64,000 bases of DNA from Vicinamibacteria bacterium (GCA_022820825.1 JAJEEU010000001.1:1-64000), one strand, 5' to 3'. Shown: positions 10,972 through 20,055, counted from the stretch's first letter. Made by a program: numbers and translations. The notes: generated by a model not told the origin, from the letters alone.

Positions 10972-12576
10972 ATGAGCAACGCCGCCGAATTCCCGCTGCT
11001 GTCGCTGATCCTGTTCACCCCGCTCGCGGGCGTGCTGGTGCTGCTGTTCGTCAACCGCCAGAGCGAGCACCTGATCCGATTGATCTCCAATGTCACCGTC
11101 GGGGTCGGGTTCCTTGTCTCGCTGCCGCTCTGGTTCATGTACGACACGCAGGACGCCGGCTGGCAGTTCGTGGAGCGCCACGCCTGGATCCCGTCTATCG
11201 GCGCGGACTACTTCCTGGGGGTGGACGGGTTCAGCGTGCTGCTGATCCTGCTGACGACCCTGATGGGCGTCATCGCGGTGCTGTCGTCGTGGACCGCCAT
11301 CACCGTGCGGGTGAAGGAGTACTACGTCTTCCTGCTGGCGCTCCAGACCGGGATGCTCGGGGCGTTCATGGCGCTCGACTTCCTGCTGTTCTTCCTGTTC
11401 TGGGAAGTGATGCTGGTGCCGATGTACTTCCTGATCGGCATCTGGGGCAGCGACAACCGGCTCTACTCGGCCATCAAGTTCTTCCTGTTCACGCTGGTCG
11501 GCAGCGTCGTCATGCTGCTCGGCATCCTGGCGGTCTACTTCTACCACCACAGCGTGACCGGCGTGTACACGTTCGACGTCACGCAGTTCCACGAGCTGGG
11601 CATTCCGTACGACCTGCAGTGGTGGATTTTCCTGGCATTCTTCCTCGGCTTCGCCGTCAAGGTGCCGATGTTCCCGTTCCACACGTGGCTGCCGGACGCC
11701 CATACGGACGCCCCGACCGCCGGATCGGTCATCCTGGCGGCCGTGCTGCTGAAGATGGGCACGTACGGCTTCATCCGTTTCAGCCTGCCGATCCTGCCCG
11801 AGGCGACGGTGGCCTTCGTGCCGGTGGTGGCCGCGTTGTCGATCGTCGGCATCGTGTACGGCGCGCTCGTGGCGATGGCGCAGAAGGACTGGAAGCGGCT
11901 GGTGGCGTACTCCAGCGTCAGCCACATGGGCATGGTGATGCTGGGCATGTTCGCCCTGACGCCGGTCGGCATCACGGGCAGCATCGTGCAGCAGCTCAAC
12001 CACGGCATCTCCACCGGGGCGCTGTTCCTGATCGTCGGCATCGTCTACGAGCGGCGCCATACGCGCGCCATCGCGGAGTACGGCGGGTTGTCGAAGGTCA
12101 TGCCGGTCTACGCGGCGATCTTCCTGGTGATGACGATGTCCTCGATCGGACTGCCGACGCTCAACGGCTTCATCGGCGAGGTGCTGATCCTGCAGGGCAT
12201 CTTCGTCGTCAGCAAGTTCTGGGCGTTCGTTGCCGCCAGCGGCATTGTCCTGGGCGCCGCCTACATGCTCTGGCTGTACCAGCGCACGATGTTCGGCAAC
12301 GTAGACAATCCCAAGAACGAGAGCCTGCCCGACCTCAGCCTGCGCGAGATCTGGACGTTCGTGCCGCTGCTCATCCTGGCCGTCTGGATCGGCCTCTATC
12401 CCAAGCCGTTCCTGGATCGGCTGGAGACGTCGGTCGACAACGTCATGGAGCGGGTGAACAACGACTACACGCCGCGGCTGGCGGCGGTGGCAGGCGACGG
12501 CGCCGACGATCCAGCGGTCGCGCTCGACACCGCGGCGCAGGCTGACGGCGGTCCGGTCCGCGGAGGCGCCAGGTAA
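10972..12576 (+). CDS. nuoM: NADH-quinone oxidoreductase subunit M
   Basis: An antiporter-like proton-pumping subunit of complex I, 534 residues and about 14 helices. Diagnostic stretches are FWEVMLVPMYFLIGIWG with the key glutamate, GFAVKVPMFPFHTWLPDAH with the conserved lysine, and LVAYSSVSHMGMVMLG. The last ~35 residues form an alanine and aspartate-rich tail that is not part of the usual fold. Its TAA overlaps the nuoN ATG by one base. Confidence 0.96.
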   Translation: MSNAAEFPLLSLILFTPLAGVLVLLFVNRQSEHLIRLISNVTVGVGFLVSLPLWFMYDTQDAGWQFVERHAWIPSIGADYFLGVDGFSVLLILLTTLMGVIAVLSSWTAITVRVKEYYVFLLALQTGMLGAFMALDFLLFFLFWEVMLVPMYFLIGIWGSDNRLYSAIKFFLFTLVGSVVMLLGILAVYFYHHSVTGVYTFDVTQFHELGIPYDLQWWIFLAFFLGFAVKVPMFPFHTWLPDAHTDAPTAGSVILAAVLLKMGTYGFIRFSLPILPEATVAFVPVVAALSIVGIVYGALVAMAQKDWKRLVAYSSVSHMGMVMLGMFALTPVGITGSIVQQLNHGISTGALFLIVGIVYERRHTRAIAEYGGLSKVMPVYAAIFLVMTMSSIGLPTLNGFIGEVLILQGIFVVSKFWAFVAASGIVLGAAYMLWLYQRTMFGNVDNPKNESLPDLSLREIWTFVPLLILAVWIGLYPKPFLDRLETSVDNVMERVNNDYTPRLAAVAGDGADDPAVALDTAAQADGGPVRGGAR

Positions 12577-14048
12577 TGGAGGCGCTCGGCTACTCGGCCG
12601 CCGACTTCTACTATCTCCTGCCCGAGCTGATCCTCACGGGCGGCGCGCTGCTGGTCCTGCTGGTCAACATCATCGTGCCGCGCCGCGGCGACCTGCTGTT
12701 CGGCATCTCGCTGGGAACGCTGGTCGTGAGCGGGCTCGTGCTGGCGTCGTTCGCCGGGGTCGACACGACCGTGTCGCGCGGACTGCTGGCGATCGACGGC
12801 TTCGCCCTGTTCTTCAAGGCGATCTTCCTGGTTTCCGCGGCGCTTACGCTGCTGATGTCCGCGCCCTACCTGCGCGTCGAAGGCGTGCCGGCCGCGGAGT
12901 ACTACTTCCTCATCCTGTGCGCCGCGCTCGGGATGATGTTCATGGCCAGCGGGGTCGACCTGATCACCCTGTTCATCGGCCTGGAGACGATGGCAATCGC
13001 GTTCTACGTGCTGGCCGGCTACCTCAAGCCGAGCCACAAGTCGAACGAGGCCGCCGTCAAGTATTTCCTGCTCGGCGCTTTTTCGCTGGGCATCCTGCTG
13101 TACGGCATGTCGCTGCTGTACGGCGTCACGGGCACGACCCGGCTCGACGGCATAGCCGAGGCGCTCGCCGGGCAGGATCGCAGCCTGCTGCTGGCGGCGG
13201 CGCTGATCCTGCTGGCGGCCGGCATGGGCTTCAAGATCGCGGCAGTGCCGTTCCACATGTGGGCGCCGGACGTGTACGAGGGCGCGCCGACGCCGGTGAC
13301 AGCGTTCCTGTCCGTGGGTTCGAAGGCGGCCTCGTTCGCGATGCTGCTGCGCATCTTCGTCGAAGGGATGGGCGCGCTCACGCCGGACTGGCAGGTGATA
13401 TTCGCGTTCCTGGCCGTGGTCACGATGACGGTGGGCAACATCGCGGCCATCACGCAGAGCAACATGAAGCGGATGCTCGCCTATTCGTCGATCGCCCACG
13501 CCGGCTACATATTGATCGGCGTGGTGGCGGCGACCGAGCGGGGCGTGGTGGCGGCGCTGGTCTACCTGTGGGTCTACCTGTTCATGCAGCTCGGCGCGTT
13601 TGCCGTCGTGACGATGCTGCGCCGGCATGACGTGGTGGGCGACGAGCTCAAGGACATGAGCGGCCTGTTCGCGCGCGCCCCGGCGGCGGCAGTTGCGATG
13701 CTGCTGTTCATGTTGTCGCTGGGCGGAATCCCGCCCACCGCCGGCTTCATGGGCAAGGTCTGGGTGTTCGGCGCGGCGATCGATCAGGGCTTCATCTGGC
13801 TGGCCGTGGTGGGCGTGATCAACAGCGCCATCTCGCTCTACTACTACCTCCGCGTGGTCGTGTTCATGTTCTTCAAGGAGGAGGCGGCCGGGTCGGAGAT
13901 CGCCATGGGGCCGGCCATGGTGACGACGCTGACCGTCGCCGTGGTGGGCACGATCCTCTTCGGCATCTATCCGCAACTGCTGTTCGAGCAGGCCCAGGCC
14001 GTCGCCGGATCTCTCGGCGCCTCCGTTACGTCAGCGGCGCTGCAGTAG
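12576..14048 (+). CDS. nuoN: NADH-quinone oxidoreductase subunit N
   Basis: The third antiporter-like subunit of complex I, 490 residues. The conserved motifs GLETMAIAFYVLAGY, the lysine-containing GFKIAAVPFHMWAPDVYEGAP, and RMLAYSSIAHAGYIL are all present. It is the last gene of the operon; the transcript probably ends in the gap after 14048, where a GC-rich inverted repeat fragment lies. Confidence 0.96.
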   Translation: MEALGYSAADFYYLLPELILTGGALLVLLVNIIVPRRGDLLFGISLGTLVVSGLVLASFAGVDTTVSRGLLAIDGFALFFKAIFLVSAALTLLMSAPYLRVEGVPAAEYYFLILCAALGMMFMASGVDLITLFIGLETMAIAFYVLAGYLKPSHKSNEAAVKYFLLGAFSLGILLYGMSLLYGVTGTTRLDGIAEALAGQDRSLLLAAALILLAAGMGFKIAAVPFHMWAPDVYEGAPTPVTAFLSVGSKAASFAMLLRIFVEGMGALTPDWQVIFAFLAVVTMTVGNIAAITQSNMKRMLAYSSIAHAGYILIGVVAATERGVVAALVYLWVYLFMQLGAFAVVTMLRRHDVVGDELKDMSGLFARAPAAAVAMLLFMLSLGGIPPTAGFMGKVWVFGAAIDQGFIWLAVVGVINSAISLYYYLRVVVFMFFKEEAAGSEIAMGPAMVTTLTVAVVGTILFGIYPQLLFEQAQAVAGSLGASVTSAALQ

Positions 14049-14071
14049 CTGTCCCCACCTCGCTCGTCGCT

Positions 14072-14106
14072 GTGGTGCCGGCGGGACCCGTCACCGGGCG
14101 GGCCGG
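14072..14106 (+). repeat. Left half of a dispersed short inverted repeat
   Basis: This 35-bp stretch matches 17906-17940 with about four mismatches (it begins GTGGTGCCGGCGGGA). At 17906-17962 the complete unit forms a hairpin; here the right half is found only at 14326-14344, about 220 bp away. The gap from 14049 to 14515 otherwise shows no convincing gene. Confidence 0.65.
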
Positions 14107-14325
14107 CGGCGCTCGGGGCGCACCCCGTGGTCTTCGTCATTCGGGCTCCGGCCATCAAGTACCGGCCCAGCAACTGCCAGGCGCGCTCCGACGTTTGGCC
14201 GTGGATTGCTGACTCACGTTTACGTCGCCCTTCCACGTGCCGGCAAGGACTTTCTTGGACCGACGGTGCCGTGTTCGGAAGCCTGTACCGTGCCTGTGCG
14301 CGCTCGCCCCGCCGGACCGCCCGGC

Positions 14326-14344
14326 GCCACCCGCCGGAGCATTG
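14326..14344 (+). repeat. Right half of the dispersed short inverted repeat
   Basis: The 19-bp string GCCACCCGCCGGAGCATTG is identical to 17942-17960 and differs by one base from 16276-16294. It precedes the first toxin-antitoxin pair. Confidence 0.65.
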
Positions 14345-14515
14345 ACCTGCGTGGCGCCCCGCGTGAAGATCCGGATAGTAGGAGGGTAGGCGCCGGAACC
14401 GAGCGTGGGTTGCAAAATCACGCCCTACGCTCTCTCGTTGTGTTTGATAGCAAATATTGCTAGCATGCGTTGGCCGCTTGGGCCGAAATGCCGTCCGGCG
14501 CGGACGGTCGCCACG

Positions 14516-14770
14516 ATGAGCACTACCATCACCATTCGCGATATAGAGCCGCGAGACAAGTCGTGGCTGAAGCGCGAGGCGCGGCACGTCGGCGTCTCGA
14601 TGGAAGAGTTCGTCCGTCGTCTCATTCGCGAGAAGCGCGTGAAGACCGAGCTCCGGCCGAAGCCGTCCGAGGTCTTCGGACGGCATTTCGGACCGGAGCA
14701 CGGGATCGAGTTGCCGCGACGGAGTTACGGCTACAAGCCGGTCGAGCTCGTCGACGGGACCGGGACGTGA
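14516..14770 (+). CDS. FitA/VapB-type ribbon-helix-helix antitoxin
   Basis: An 84-residue protein beginning MSTTITIRDIEPRDKSWL. The pattern TITIRDI followed by a helix with KREARHVGVSMEEFVRRLI is the ribbon-helix-helix fold of FitA-like antitoxins, which bind the operon promoter and neutralise a PIN-domain partner through the C-terminal tail. The stop overlaps the GTG of the next gene by 4 bp (GTGA), as is usual for such pairs. Autoregulation is expected from the family but no operator was identified. Confidence 0.85.
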   Translation: MSTTITIRDIEPRDKSWLKREARHVGVSMEEFVRRLIREKRVKTELRPKPSEVFGRHFGPEHGIELPRRSYGYKPVELVDGTGT

Positions 14771-15216
14771 CCTCACCAGTCGCCTGGCTGCTCGACGCGA
14801 ACGTGGTTTCGGAGATGATGCGGCCGACTCCGGAGCCGCGCGTCGCAGCCTTTCTCGATTCGATCGCCGGCGAGGGTATCGGCCTCGCGTCCATCACCGT
14901 CTGGGAGATCCTCGACGGCATCGGCCGCTTGTCGCCCGGCCGGCGCCGGCGCGACCTCGAGGCACGTTTCCGGGATCTGCTCGACGAGCTGTTCGAGGAT
15001 CGGATTGTCGAATCGACCCTGGCCGACGCCGAGGCGTGCGCTCGAATCATGGAGGAGAAGCGCCGCCGGGGAGAGCCGCTCGACGATCATGTGCCGGACG
15101 CGTTTCTCGCGGCGGCGGCCGCCTGCCGCGGACTCGGGGTCGTTACGCGAAACGCCCGCGAGTTTCGCAATACGGGTATCGAAATCGTCGACCCCTGGAC
15201 GGCCGGGTCGCGATAA
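14767..15216 (+). CDS. PIN-domain toxin of FitB/VapC type
   Basis: A 149-residue PIN-domain ribonuclease. The acidic residues expected for the metal site are visible: the aspartate of LLDANVVSE near the N terminus, the glutamate of SITVWEIL, and the aspartates of DDHVPDAFLAAAAA, followed by VVTRNAREF, a typical FitB ending. It starts at a GTG inside the antitoxin stop. Family knowledge suggests RNA cleavage, often of tRNA or rRNA; the target here is unknown. Confidence 0.88.
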   Translation: MTSPVAWLLDANVVSEMMRPTPEPRVAAFLDSIAGEGIGLASITVWEILDGIGRLSPGRRRRDLEARFRDLLDELFEDRIVESTLADAEACARIMEEKRRRGEPLDDHVPDAFLAAAAACRGLGVVTRNAREFRNTGIEIVDPWTAGSR

Positions 15217-15452
15217 AACTCGTTTCCGACACCGTCGCCATCGTCTCCTCGCCGGGTCTCCCGAAGGCACATGTATGAAGGCCATAACCATCCACCACCC
15301 TGGCCGACCTGTACCTGTTCTCGGTAGTGAAACCGTTGGGCAGCGACGACGACCTGCTGGAAGAGATGCTCGACGCCGGAGTGGCGTCACCCTCATCGTG
15401 ACCTCCAACGTGCGCAATTGCATACAGACAGCAACAGCTTCATAATGACAGC

Positions 15453-15689
15453 ATGGCTGTTCAAATCACGGTGCGCAACGTTCCGGAAGCAGTGCGTGAC
15501 GAGCTCGCCGCCCGGGCCGCCCTGGCCCACAAGTCGATGCAGGAGTACTTGCGCGGCGAGCTCGAACGATTGGCGTCGAGGCCGTCCATCGATCGATGGC
15601 TCGAACGGGTGGGCGAGCGCCAGAGCATCACGGGGACGCGCTTGGCGGCCGGCGCGATTCTCCGTCATCTCGATGCCGGCCGGCGTTGA
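15453..15689 (+). CDS. FitA/VapB-type antitoxin of the second pair
   Basis: A 78-residue protein starting MAVQITVRNVPEAVRDELAA, a clear ribbon-helix-helix N terminus (ITVRNVP), followed by KSMQEYLRGELERLA. The C-terminal part should wrap the PIN toxin encoded 6 bp downstream. The gap before it (15217-15452) contains no supported gene; a short open frame starting MKAITIHH at 15275 could be a remnant. Confidence 0.85.
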   Translation: MAVQITVRNVPEAVRDELAARAALAHKSMQEYLRGELERLASRPSIDRWLERVGERQSITGTRLAAGAILRHLDAGRR

Positions 15690-15695
15690 GATGCC

Positions 15696-16115
15696 ATGGC
15701 GCCGGTCGTTGTCGATGCCTCGGTGCTCGTTGCAGCGGTGATCGACACCGGACCCGACGGCGACTGGGCCCGCAGGGTGATCGCCGACAAACACCTGATC
15801 GCGCCGCAGTTGGTACCGGTCGAAGTCGGCAACGTGCTGCGGCGGGCCGAACTGGCGGGCGAGATTTCCAGCCTGGAGGCGACGGCCGGCTATCGGGACG
15901 TCGTCGACCTTCAGATCGAGTTGTTGAGCTTCGAACCGTTCGCTCCGCGGATCTGGGAGCTGCGTTCCAACCTGACCACCTACGATGCCTGGTACGTTGC
16001 GTGTGCCGAGGTGCTCGCCGTACCCCTGGCGACGCTCGACGCCCGCATTGGCCGGGCGCCGGGTCTGTCGTGCGAATTCCTGCTGCCCGGCGATGGCCCG
16101 GTGGCGGCCGGGTAA
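15696..16115 (+). CDS. PIN-domain toxin VapC of the second pair
   Basis: A 139-residue PIN-domain ribonuclease. The four acidic metal ligands are in place: Asp7 (VVDASVL), Glu43 (PVEVGNVLRRA), Asp97 (TTYDAWYVACAE) and Asp115 (ATLDARI). It follows its antitoxin by 6 bp. It is a different subgroup from the toxin at 14767, so the two pairs are not a simple duplication. Confidence 0.88.
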   Translation: MAPVVVDASVLVAAVIDTGPDGDWARRVIADKHLIAPQLVPVEVGNVLRRAELAGEISSLEATAGYRDVVDLQIELLSFEPFAPRIWELRSNLTTYDAWYVACAEVLAVPLATLDARIGRAPGLSCEFLLPGDGPVAAG

Positions 16116-16275
16116 TCATGGTGACCAGACGATGAGGCAGCGGCCGCTGGGAGATCGCGATGGGACCGGCCGTGGCGGCGTATTTGGTCGAGCTGCAGTG
16201 CGTTGGCAGTTTGAGGATCGAAATGCTTCACGGTGTTTCGGCGGTCAGTGAGACGTCCGGGCTGGACCGCGCGCC

Positions 16276-16294
16276 GCCACCCGCCGGAGCACTG
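16276..16294 (+). repeat. Third copy of the short repeat right half
   Basis: GCCACCCGCCGGAGCACTG, one mismatch to the copies at 14326 and 17942. It lies between the second toxin gene and the DUF4143 ATPase in a 284-bp non-coding stretch. Confidence 0.6.
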
Positions 16295-16399
16295 CCGGTA
16301 AGTGCCCTCGTTCCGCGACCAACGCATGCGATGGAATGTAGCGTAATCGTTCGATGGATAGTAGTGTAGATTCCCGATGTATGGTAGTGTTTCCGGGTC

Positions 16400-17692
16400 A
16401 TGAACGACGACACGGCAACGCAGCGTTACCTGCCCCGAATCGTCGACGGGGAGTTGAGCGCGCTCCTCGCGGATCTACCTGCGGTCAGCATCGAGGGCGC
16501 CAAGGGGGTGGGCAAGACGGAAACCGCCCGCCGCCGGGCGGCGACCTACCGCGAGCTCGATCGGCCGGGCGCGGTAGAAGTGATTCAGGCGGAACCGGAT
16601 CGGCTCGTGCGAGGCGTGGAGCCTGTTCTCATCGACGAATGGCAACGCTATCCGCCGTCCTGGGATCTGGTCCGCCGTGCGGTGGACGCTGCCCGTCGGC
16701 CCGGGCGGTTCATTCTCACCGGATCCGCCTCGGACGACATGACCGGCACCCACTCGGGAGCCGGACGCATCGTTACGGTCAGGATGCGGCCGTTATCGCT
16801 CGCCGAGCGCGGGGTGGACACGCCGTCGGCGAGTCTGGCGGCCCTGCTCACCGGCGCCCGGCCCGTGATCGCCGGCCACACCAGGGTCGGCCTGGAGCGC
16901 TACGTGGAGGAAATCCTGGCCGGCGGGTTTCCCGGCATGCGCGGCAGTTCGGGTCGCGCCCGACGTGCGGAGCTCGACGGCTACATCGACCGGATCGTCG
17001 ACCGCGAGCTTCCCGAACAAGGCGTCCGCACCCGCAACCCGGCCATGCTGCGGCGCTGGCTGCGGGCATACTCCGCTGCCACGGCCACCAGCACGAGCTA
17101 CGACAGGATCCGCGACGCCTCGACTGCCGGCGAGGGAGACAAGCCGGCGCGCTCCACCATGCGCCCGTACCGGGATACGTTGGAGCGGCTCCGTATTCTC
17201 GACCCTGTTCTCCCCTGGCTGCCGGGCGGCGGACAGCTTTCCAGGCTCAACGTCGCCTCCAAGCACCACCTGGCGGACCCGGCGCTGGCGGCGCGGGTGC
17301 TGGGCGTGGATGCTGGCGCCCTGTTGGAGCCGGCGCCAGTCGTTCCTGCGATACCCCGTGCCGGGACCCTGCTCGGCGCCTTGTTCGAATCGCTCGTCAC
17401 CCAGAGCCTGCGGGTGTACGCCCAGGCGGCGGAAGCCACCGTGAATCACCTGCGGACGTGGGGCGGTGAGCTCGAAGTGGATCTCGTCGTGGTGCGCGGC
17501 GACCAGCGGGTTGTGGCCGTCGAGGTGAAGCTGGCGGCCGCGGTCGGCGACCGCGACGTGCGTGCGCTGTGCCGTCTGGGCGACCGTATCGGTCCCCAAC
17601 TGCTCGATGCCGCAATTGTCACGACCGGTGCCGACGCCTATCGCCGGCGCGACGGCATCGCGGTAATCCCCGCCAGTCTGCTGGGTCCGTAG
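16400..17692 (+). CDS. ATP-binding protein with DUF4143 domain
   Basis: A 430-residue protein of the AAA/DUF4143 type. Walker A is GAKGVGKT (residues 33-40), Walker B is VLIDE (residues 76-80), and GRFILTGSAS is the usual sensor strand. The C-terminal region contains GGELEVDLVV and VVAVEVKLAA, a PD-(D/E)xK-like nuclease pattern typical of DUF4143. These proteins are widespread and scattered in genomes, often beside toxin-antitoxin genes; their role is unknown. The start at 16400 is the first ATG of the frame. Two imperfect AT-richer repeats (GGTAGTGT and ATAGTAGTGT) lie just upstream and may be promoter or operator. Confidence 0.85.
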   Translation: MNDDTATQRYLPRIVDGELSALLADLPAVSIEGAKGVGKTETARRRAATYRELDRPGAVEVIQAEPDRLVRGVEPVLIDEWQRYPPSWDLVRRAVDAARRPGRFILTGSASDDMTGTHSGAGRIVTVRMRPLSLAERGVDTPSASLAALLTGARPVIAGHTRVGLERYVEEILAGGFPGMRGSSGRARRAELDGYIDRIVDRELPEQGVRTRNPAMLRRWLRAYSAATATSTSYDRIRDASTAGEGDKPARSTMRPYRDTLERLRILDPVLPWLPGGGQLSRLNVASKHHLADPALAARVLGVDAGALLEPAPVVPAIPRAGTLLGALFESLVTQSLRVYAQAAEATVNHLRTWGGELEVDLVVVRGDQRVVAVEVKLAAAVGDRDVRALCRLGDRIGPQLLDAAIVTTGADAYRRRDGIAVIPASLLGP

Positions 17693-17905
17693 CGGCAACC
17701 CGGCAAGCCCGCATTTCTCACCTGCGTTCGTCGCGAGGGCGTCGAGGCGCCGGTGTGGTGGGTCGCACGGACTGAACGACGCTGCAGGCGTAGCCGTGAC
17801 TACGTCGAAGCGGCATGAGGGAGTACTGCCCGCCACAGCGAGCGGATCGGCGGCCGCAGCAGAAGGTTGGTGAGAAATGCGGGCTAGACCGAGCCGCCCG
17901 TGGCC

Positions 17906-17962
17906 GTGGTGCCGGCGGGAGCCGTCGCCGGGCGGTCCGGTGCCACCCGCCGGAGCATTGCC
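17906..17962. repeat. Complete copy of the short inverted repeat, downstream of atpF
   Basis: A 57-bp unit whose ends CCGGCGGG (17912-17919) and CCCGCCGG (17946-17953) pair perfectly. Halves of it occur at 14072, 14326 and 16276. It sits 14 bp beyond the atpF stop, so it could also serve as a transcription stop for the F0 operon, although no U-tract follows. Confidence 0.65.
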
Positions 17963-17976
17963 GTGCGGCAGGCGCG

Positions 17977-18483
17977 TCAGTTCCCGGCGGGCGGCTGGAC
18001 CTGTTTGAGCGCTTCGTCGATCAGGGCGGCGTTGTCTTCGGCGGTGAGGTTACGGCGGATCAGCTTGGAGGCGATCATCAGCGACAGGTCCACCGCCTCC
18101 TGGCGTATCTGCTGCAGCGCCCGATCCCGCTCCTGCTGGATCTGACGCTCGGCGTTCTGCACGATCGACTGCGCCTCTGCCTGCGCCTGCCGGCGCAGGT
18201 CATCGCGCAGCGTCGCCGCGCCCGCACGCGCATCCGAGACGATGGCGTCCGCCTCGGCGCGCGCCTTGCCGACGATCGCCTCCGATTCCTGCTGAACCTG
18301 CTCAAGTTCCTTGCGCGCCCGGTCGGCGTCGTCGAGCGACTTGCGGATGCCGGCCTGGCGCTCGTCGAGCGCCGCGAGCAGCGGTCCCCAGGCGAACCGC
18401 TTCAACAGGTACAGCAGCACCAGGAAGACCGCGATGGTCCAGAAGAACAGCCCGGGATCGGGCTGGACGAGCGGATTGTCCAT
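17977..18483 (-). CDS. atpF: ATP synthase F0 subunit b
   Basis: A 168-residue peripheral-stalk subunit: one N-terminal membrane helix (LFFWTIAVFLVLLYLLKRFAW) followed by a long charged coiled coil, and an amphipathic end. The WGPLLAALDER segment after the helix is typical of AtpF. It is the last gene of an operon that carries only F0 genes; the F1 genes atpH-A-G-D-C do not follow. Confidence 0.95.
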   Translation of the reverse strand: MDNPLVQPDPGLFFWTIAVFLVLLYLLKRFAWGPLLAALDERQAGIRKSLDDADRARKELEQVQQESEAIVGKARAEADAIVSDARAGAATLRDDLRRQAQAEAQSIVQNAERQIQQERDRALQQIRQEAVDLSLMIASKLIRRNLTAEDNAALIDEALKQVQPPAGN

Positions 18484-18492
18484 GATTGTTCC

Positions 18493-18717
18493 CTACCTGA
18501 GCAGGACGATCAGCAGCACGAAGACCTCGGCCAGAATCGCAACGCCCTCGAGCAGGAAGAGCGGCAGGTTGACGGCGCCCGTGATCTGCGCAGCCGCATT
18601 CGGCTGGCGGGCGATGCCCTCGGCGGCAGCGGCGGCGAACCGTCCGATGCCCAATCCCGCGCCGATGACGATCAGCCCGAGTCCAATCGCGGCGCCGAAG
18701 TAGTGCAGGACTTCCAT
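18493..18717 (-). CDS. atpE: ATP synthase F0 subunit c
   Basis: A 74-residue hairpin of two transmembrane helices. The glycine-rich first helix (LGLIVIGAGLGIG) and the polar loop ARQPNA are diagnostic; the ion-binding glutamate lies in FLLEGVAILAEVFVLL of the second helix. A strong ribosome binding site (GGAGG) lies about 9 bp before the ATG. The pattern around the carboxylate looks like a proton-type ring, but coupling-ion assignment from this alone is uncertain. Confidence 0.95.
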   Translation of the reverse strand: MEVLHYFGAAIGLGLIVIGAGLGIGRFAAAAAEGIARQPNAAAQITGAVNLPLFLLEGVAILAEVFVLLIVLLR

Positions 18718-18743
18718 GCGGATAACCTCCGTTTGCTGGGTGT

Positions 18744-19691
18744 CTAGTGGTGCACGTTGATGGCCATGCCGATGAACACGGCCGAGAGCAGGGTGAAGAC
18801 GTACGCCTGGACGAGGACGACAATGATCTCCAGGGCGTAGATGCCGACCGACAGCGGCACCGAGACCAGCACGCCGACGCCGATGCCGGCCAGGGCGCTG
18901 GAAAATATCTCGTTGAACAGGAACACGAACGACAGGATCGCCAGGATGGCGATGTGCCCGCCGGTCATGTTGGCCGCCAGCCGCATCGTCAGCGCGAACG
19001 GCTTGACGAACATGCCCATCACCTCGATCGGGATCAACAGGATGTAGAGCGGCCACGCGAGCCCGTGGGGCACCAGGTTGATCCAGTGCTGGATGAAACC
19101 GTGCGCCAGGGTGCCCGCGACGATGATCGCGATGAACGTGATGGTGGCCAGCGCCGCCGTCACGTTGAAGTTGGCGGTGGCGGTCGGACCGCCGTGGATC
19201 ATGTTCTTGATCACCGAATGCTCGCCGGTGTGCAGCACGTAGTGGTCGATCAGGCCGACCACCTCGAACATCGGAATCAGCCCGGCGACGTTGGCGGCCA
19301 GGATGAAGCAGAAGAACGTGAGCACCAGCGGCGCCCACGTCCGCACGTACTTCGCGCCCACGTTCGGCAGCACTATCGAATCCCGGATGAACTCGACGAC
19401 GAACTCCAGGGCGTTCATGAAGCCGGCCGGCACGAGCCGATCCTGCCGCAGGTAGCGCCTTACGGTCAGCGTTACGCCCAGGAAGACGACGGTCGCGACG
19501 AGCAGCAGCATGAAGACATGCTTCGTGATGGAGAAGTCAATGCCGAAGACTACCGGCAGGTGCAGAATCGGATGCTCGAACGAGCTGTTCGCCACGTGCC
19601 CGATGATCGTTTCGCCGGCGTCGAAGCCGCCCTCGGCGTGATCGGCTCCGTGCGCCGTCGGTTCTGCGTGGTCCGGTTGCAGCATGTTCAT
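18744..19691 (-). CDS. atpB: ATP synthase F0 subunit a
   Basis: A 315-residue membrane subunit that forms the proton half-channels against the c-ring. The essential arginine lies in KPFALTMRLAANMTGGH, and the final helices contain ALEIIVVLVQAYVFTLLSAVFIG, both conserved in AtpB. The N terminus has a ~55-residue histidine-containing extension before the first helix. It starts 10 bp after the preceding gene stop. Confidence 0.95.
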   Translation of the reverse strand: MNMLQPDHAEPTAHGADHAEGGFDAGETIIGHVANSSFEHPILHLPVVFGIDFSITKHVFMLLLVATVVFLGVTLTVRRYLRQDRLVPAGFMNALEFVVEFIRDSIVLPNVGAKYVRTWAPLVLTFFCFILAANVAGLIPMFEVVGLIDHYVLHTGEHSVIKNMIHGGPTATANFNVTAALATITFIAIIVAGTLAHGFIQHWINLVPHGLAWPLYILLIPIEVMGMFVKPFALTMRLAANMTGGHIAILAILSFVFLFNEIFSSALAGIGVGVLVSVPLSVGIYALEIIVVLVQAYVFTLLSAVFIGMAINVHH

Positions 19692-19701
19692 GTAAGCGGG
19701 G

Positions 19702-20052
19702 TCAGCCGGTGTACAGCCCTTGGAGATGCAGTGCTTCAGCCAGGTGCAGCGCGACGAACGAGACGGTGAAGCTGCCGGCGAACCAGGCGACGTCGAGCGA
19801 CAGCATGCTGACGGTCACGGTCATGTAGAGGCCGAAGAAAACCAGCTTCGCCAGGAACGCGCGCACCAGCAGGCGCGTCAGCCGCTCCGGGCTGCGTTTG
19901 TACGTGCGGTCCATCAGCGCCAGCGAACCCACAGCCACCACCAGCGGCCCCGCCACACCCAGCCCCACCTCGAGGGCCGCCCCGGGCGCGAGCGCCGCAA
20001 CGCCGCCGCCGGCCGCGACCACGAGTGCGGCGGCCAGCCATAACACCCGCAT
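19702..20052 (-). CDS. Small four-helix membrane protein of the F0 operon (AtpI-like)
   Basis: A 116-residue protein with four predicted transmembrane helices, located between the AtpZ-like gene and atpB. Position and topology fit the ATP synthase subunit I group (UncI/AtpI), which helps c-ring assembly in other bacteria. Sequence identity cannot be judged by eye because the family is very divergent, so the name is inferred from context. Confidence 0.7.
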   Translation of the reverse strand: MRVLWLAAALVVAAGGGVAALAPGAALEVGLGVAGPLVVAVGSLALMDRTYKRSPERLTRLLVRAFLAKLVFFGLYMTVTVSMLSLDVAWFAGSFTVSFVALHLAEALHLQGLYTG

Positions 20053-20055
20053 CGG

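Noticed and set aside
15275-15445. Short frame beginning MKAITIHH between the two toxin-antitoxin pairs
   Set aside because: The translation becomes arginine-rich and featureless after a few residues; not enough to call a gene or a defined pseudogene.
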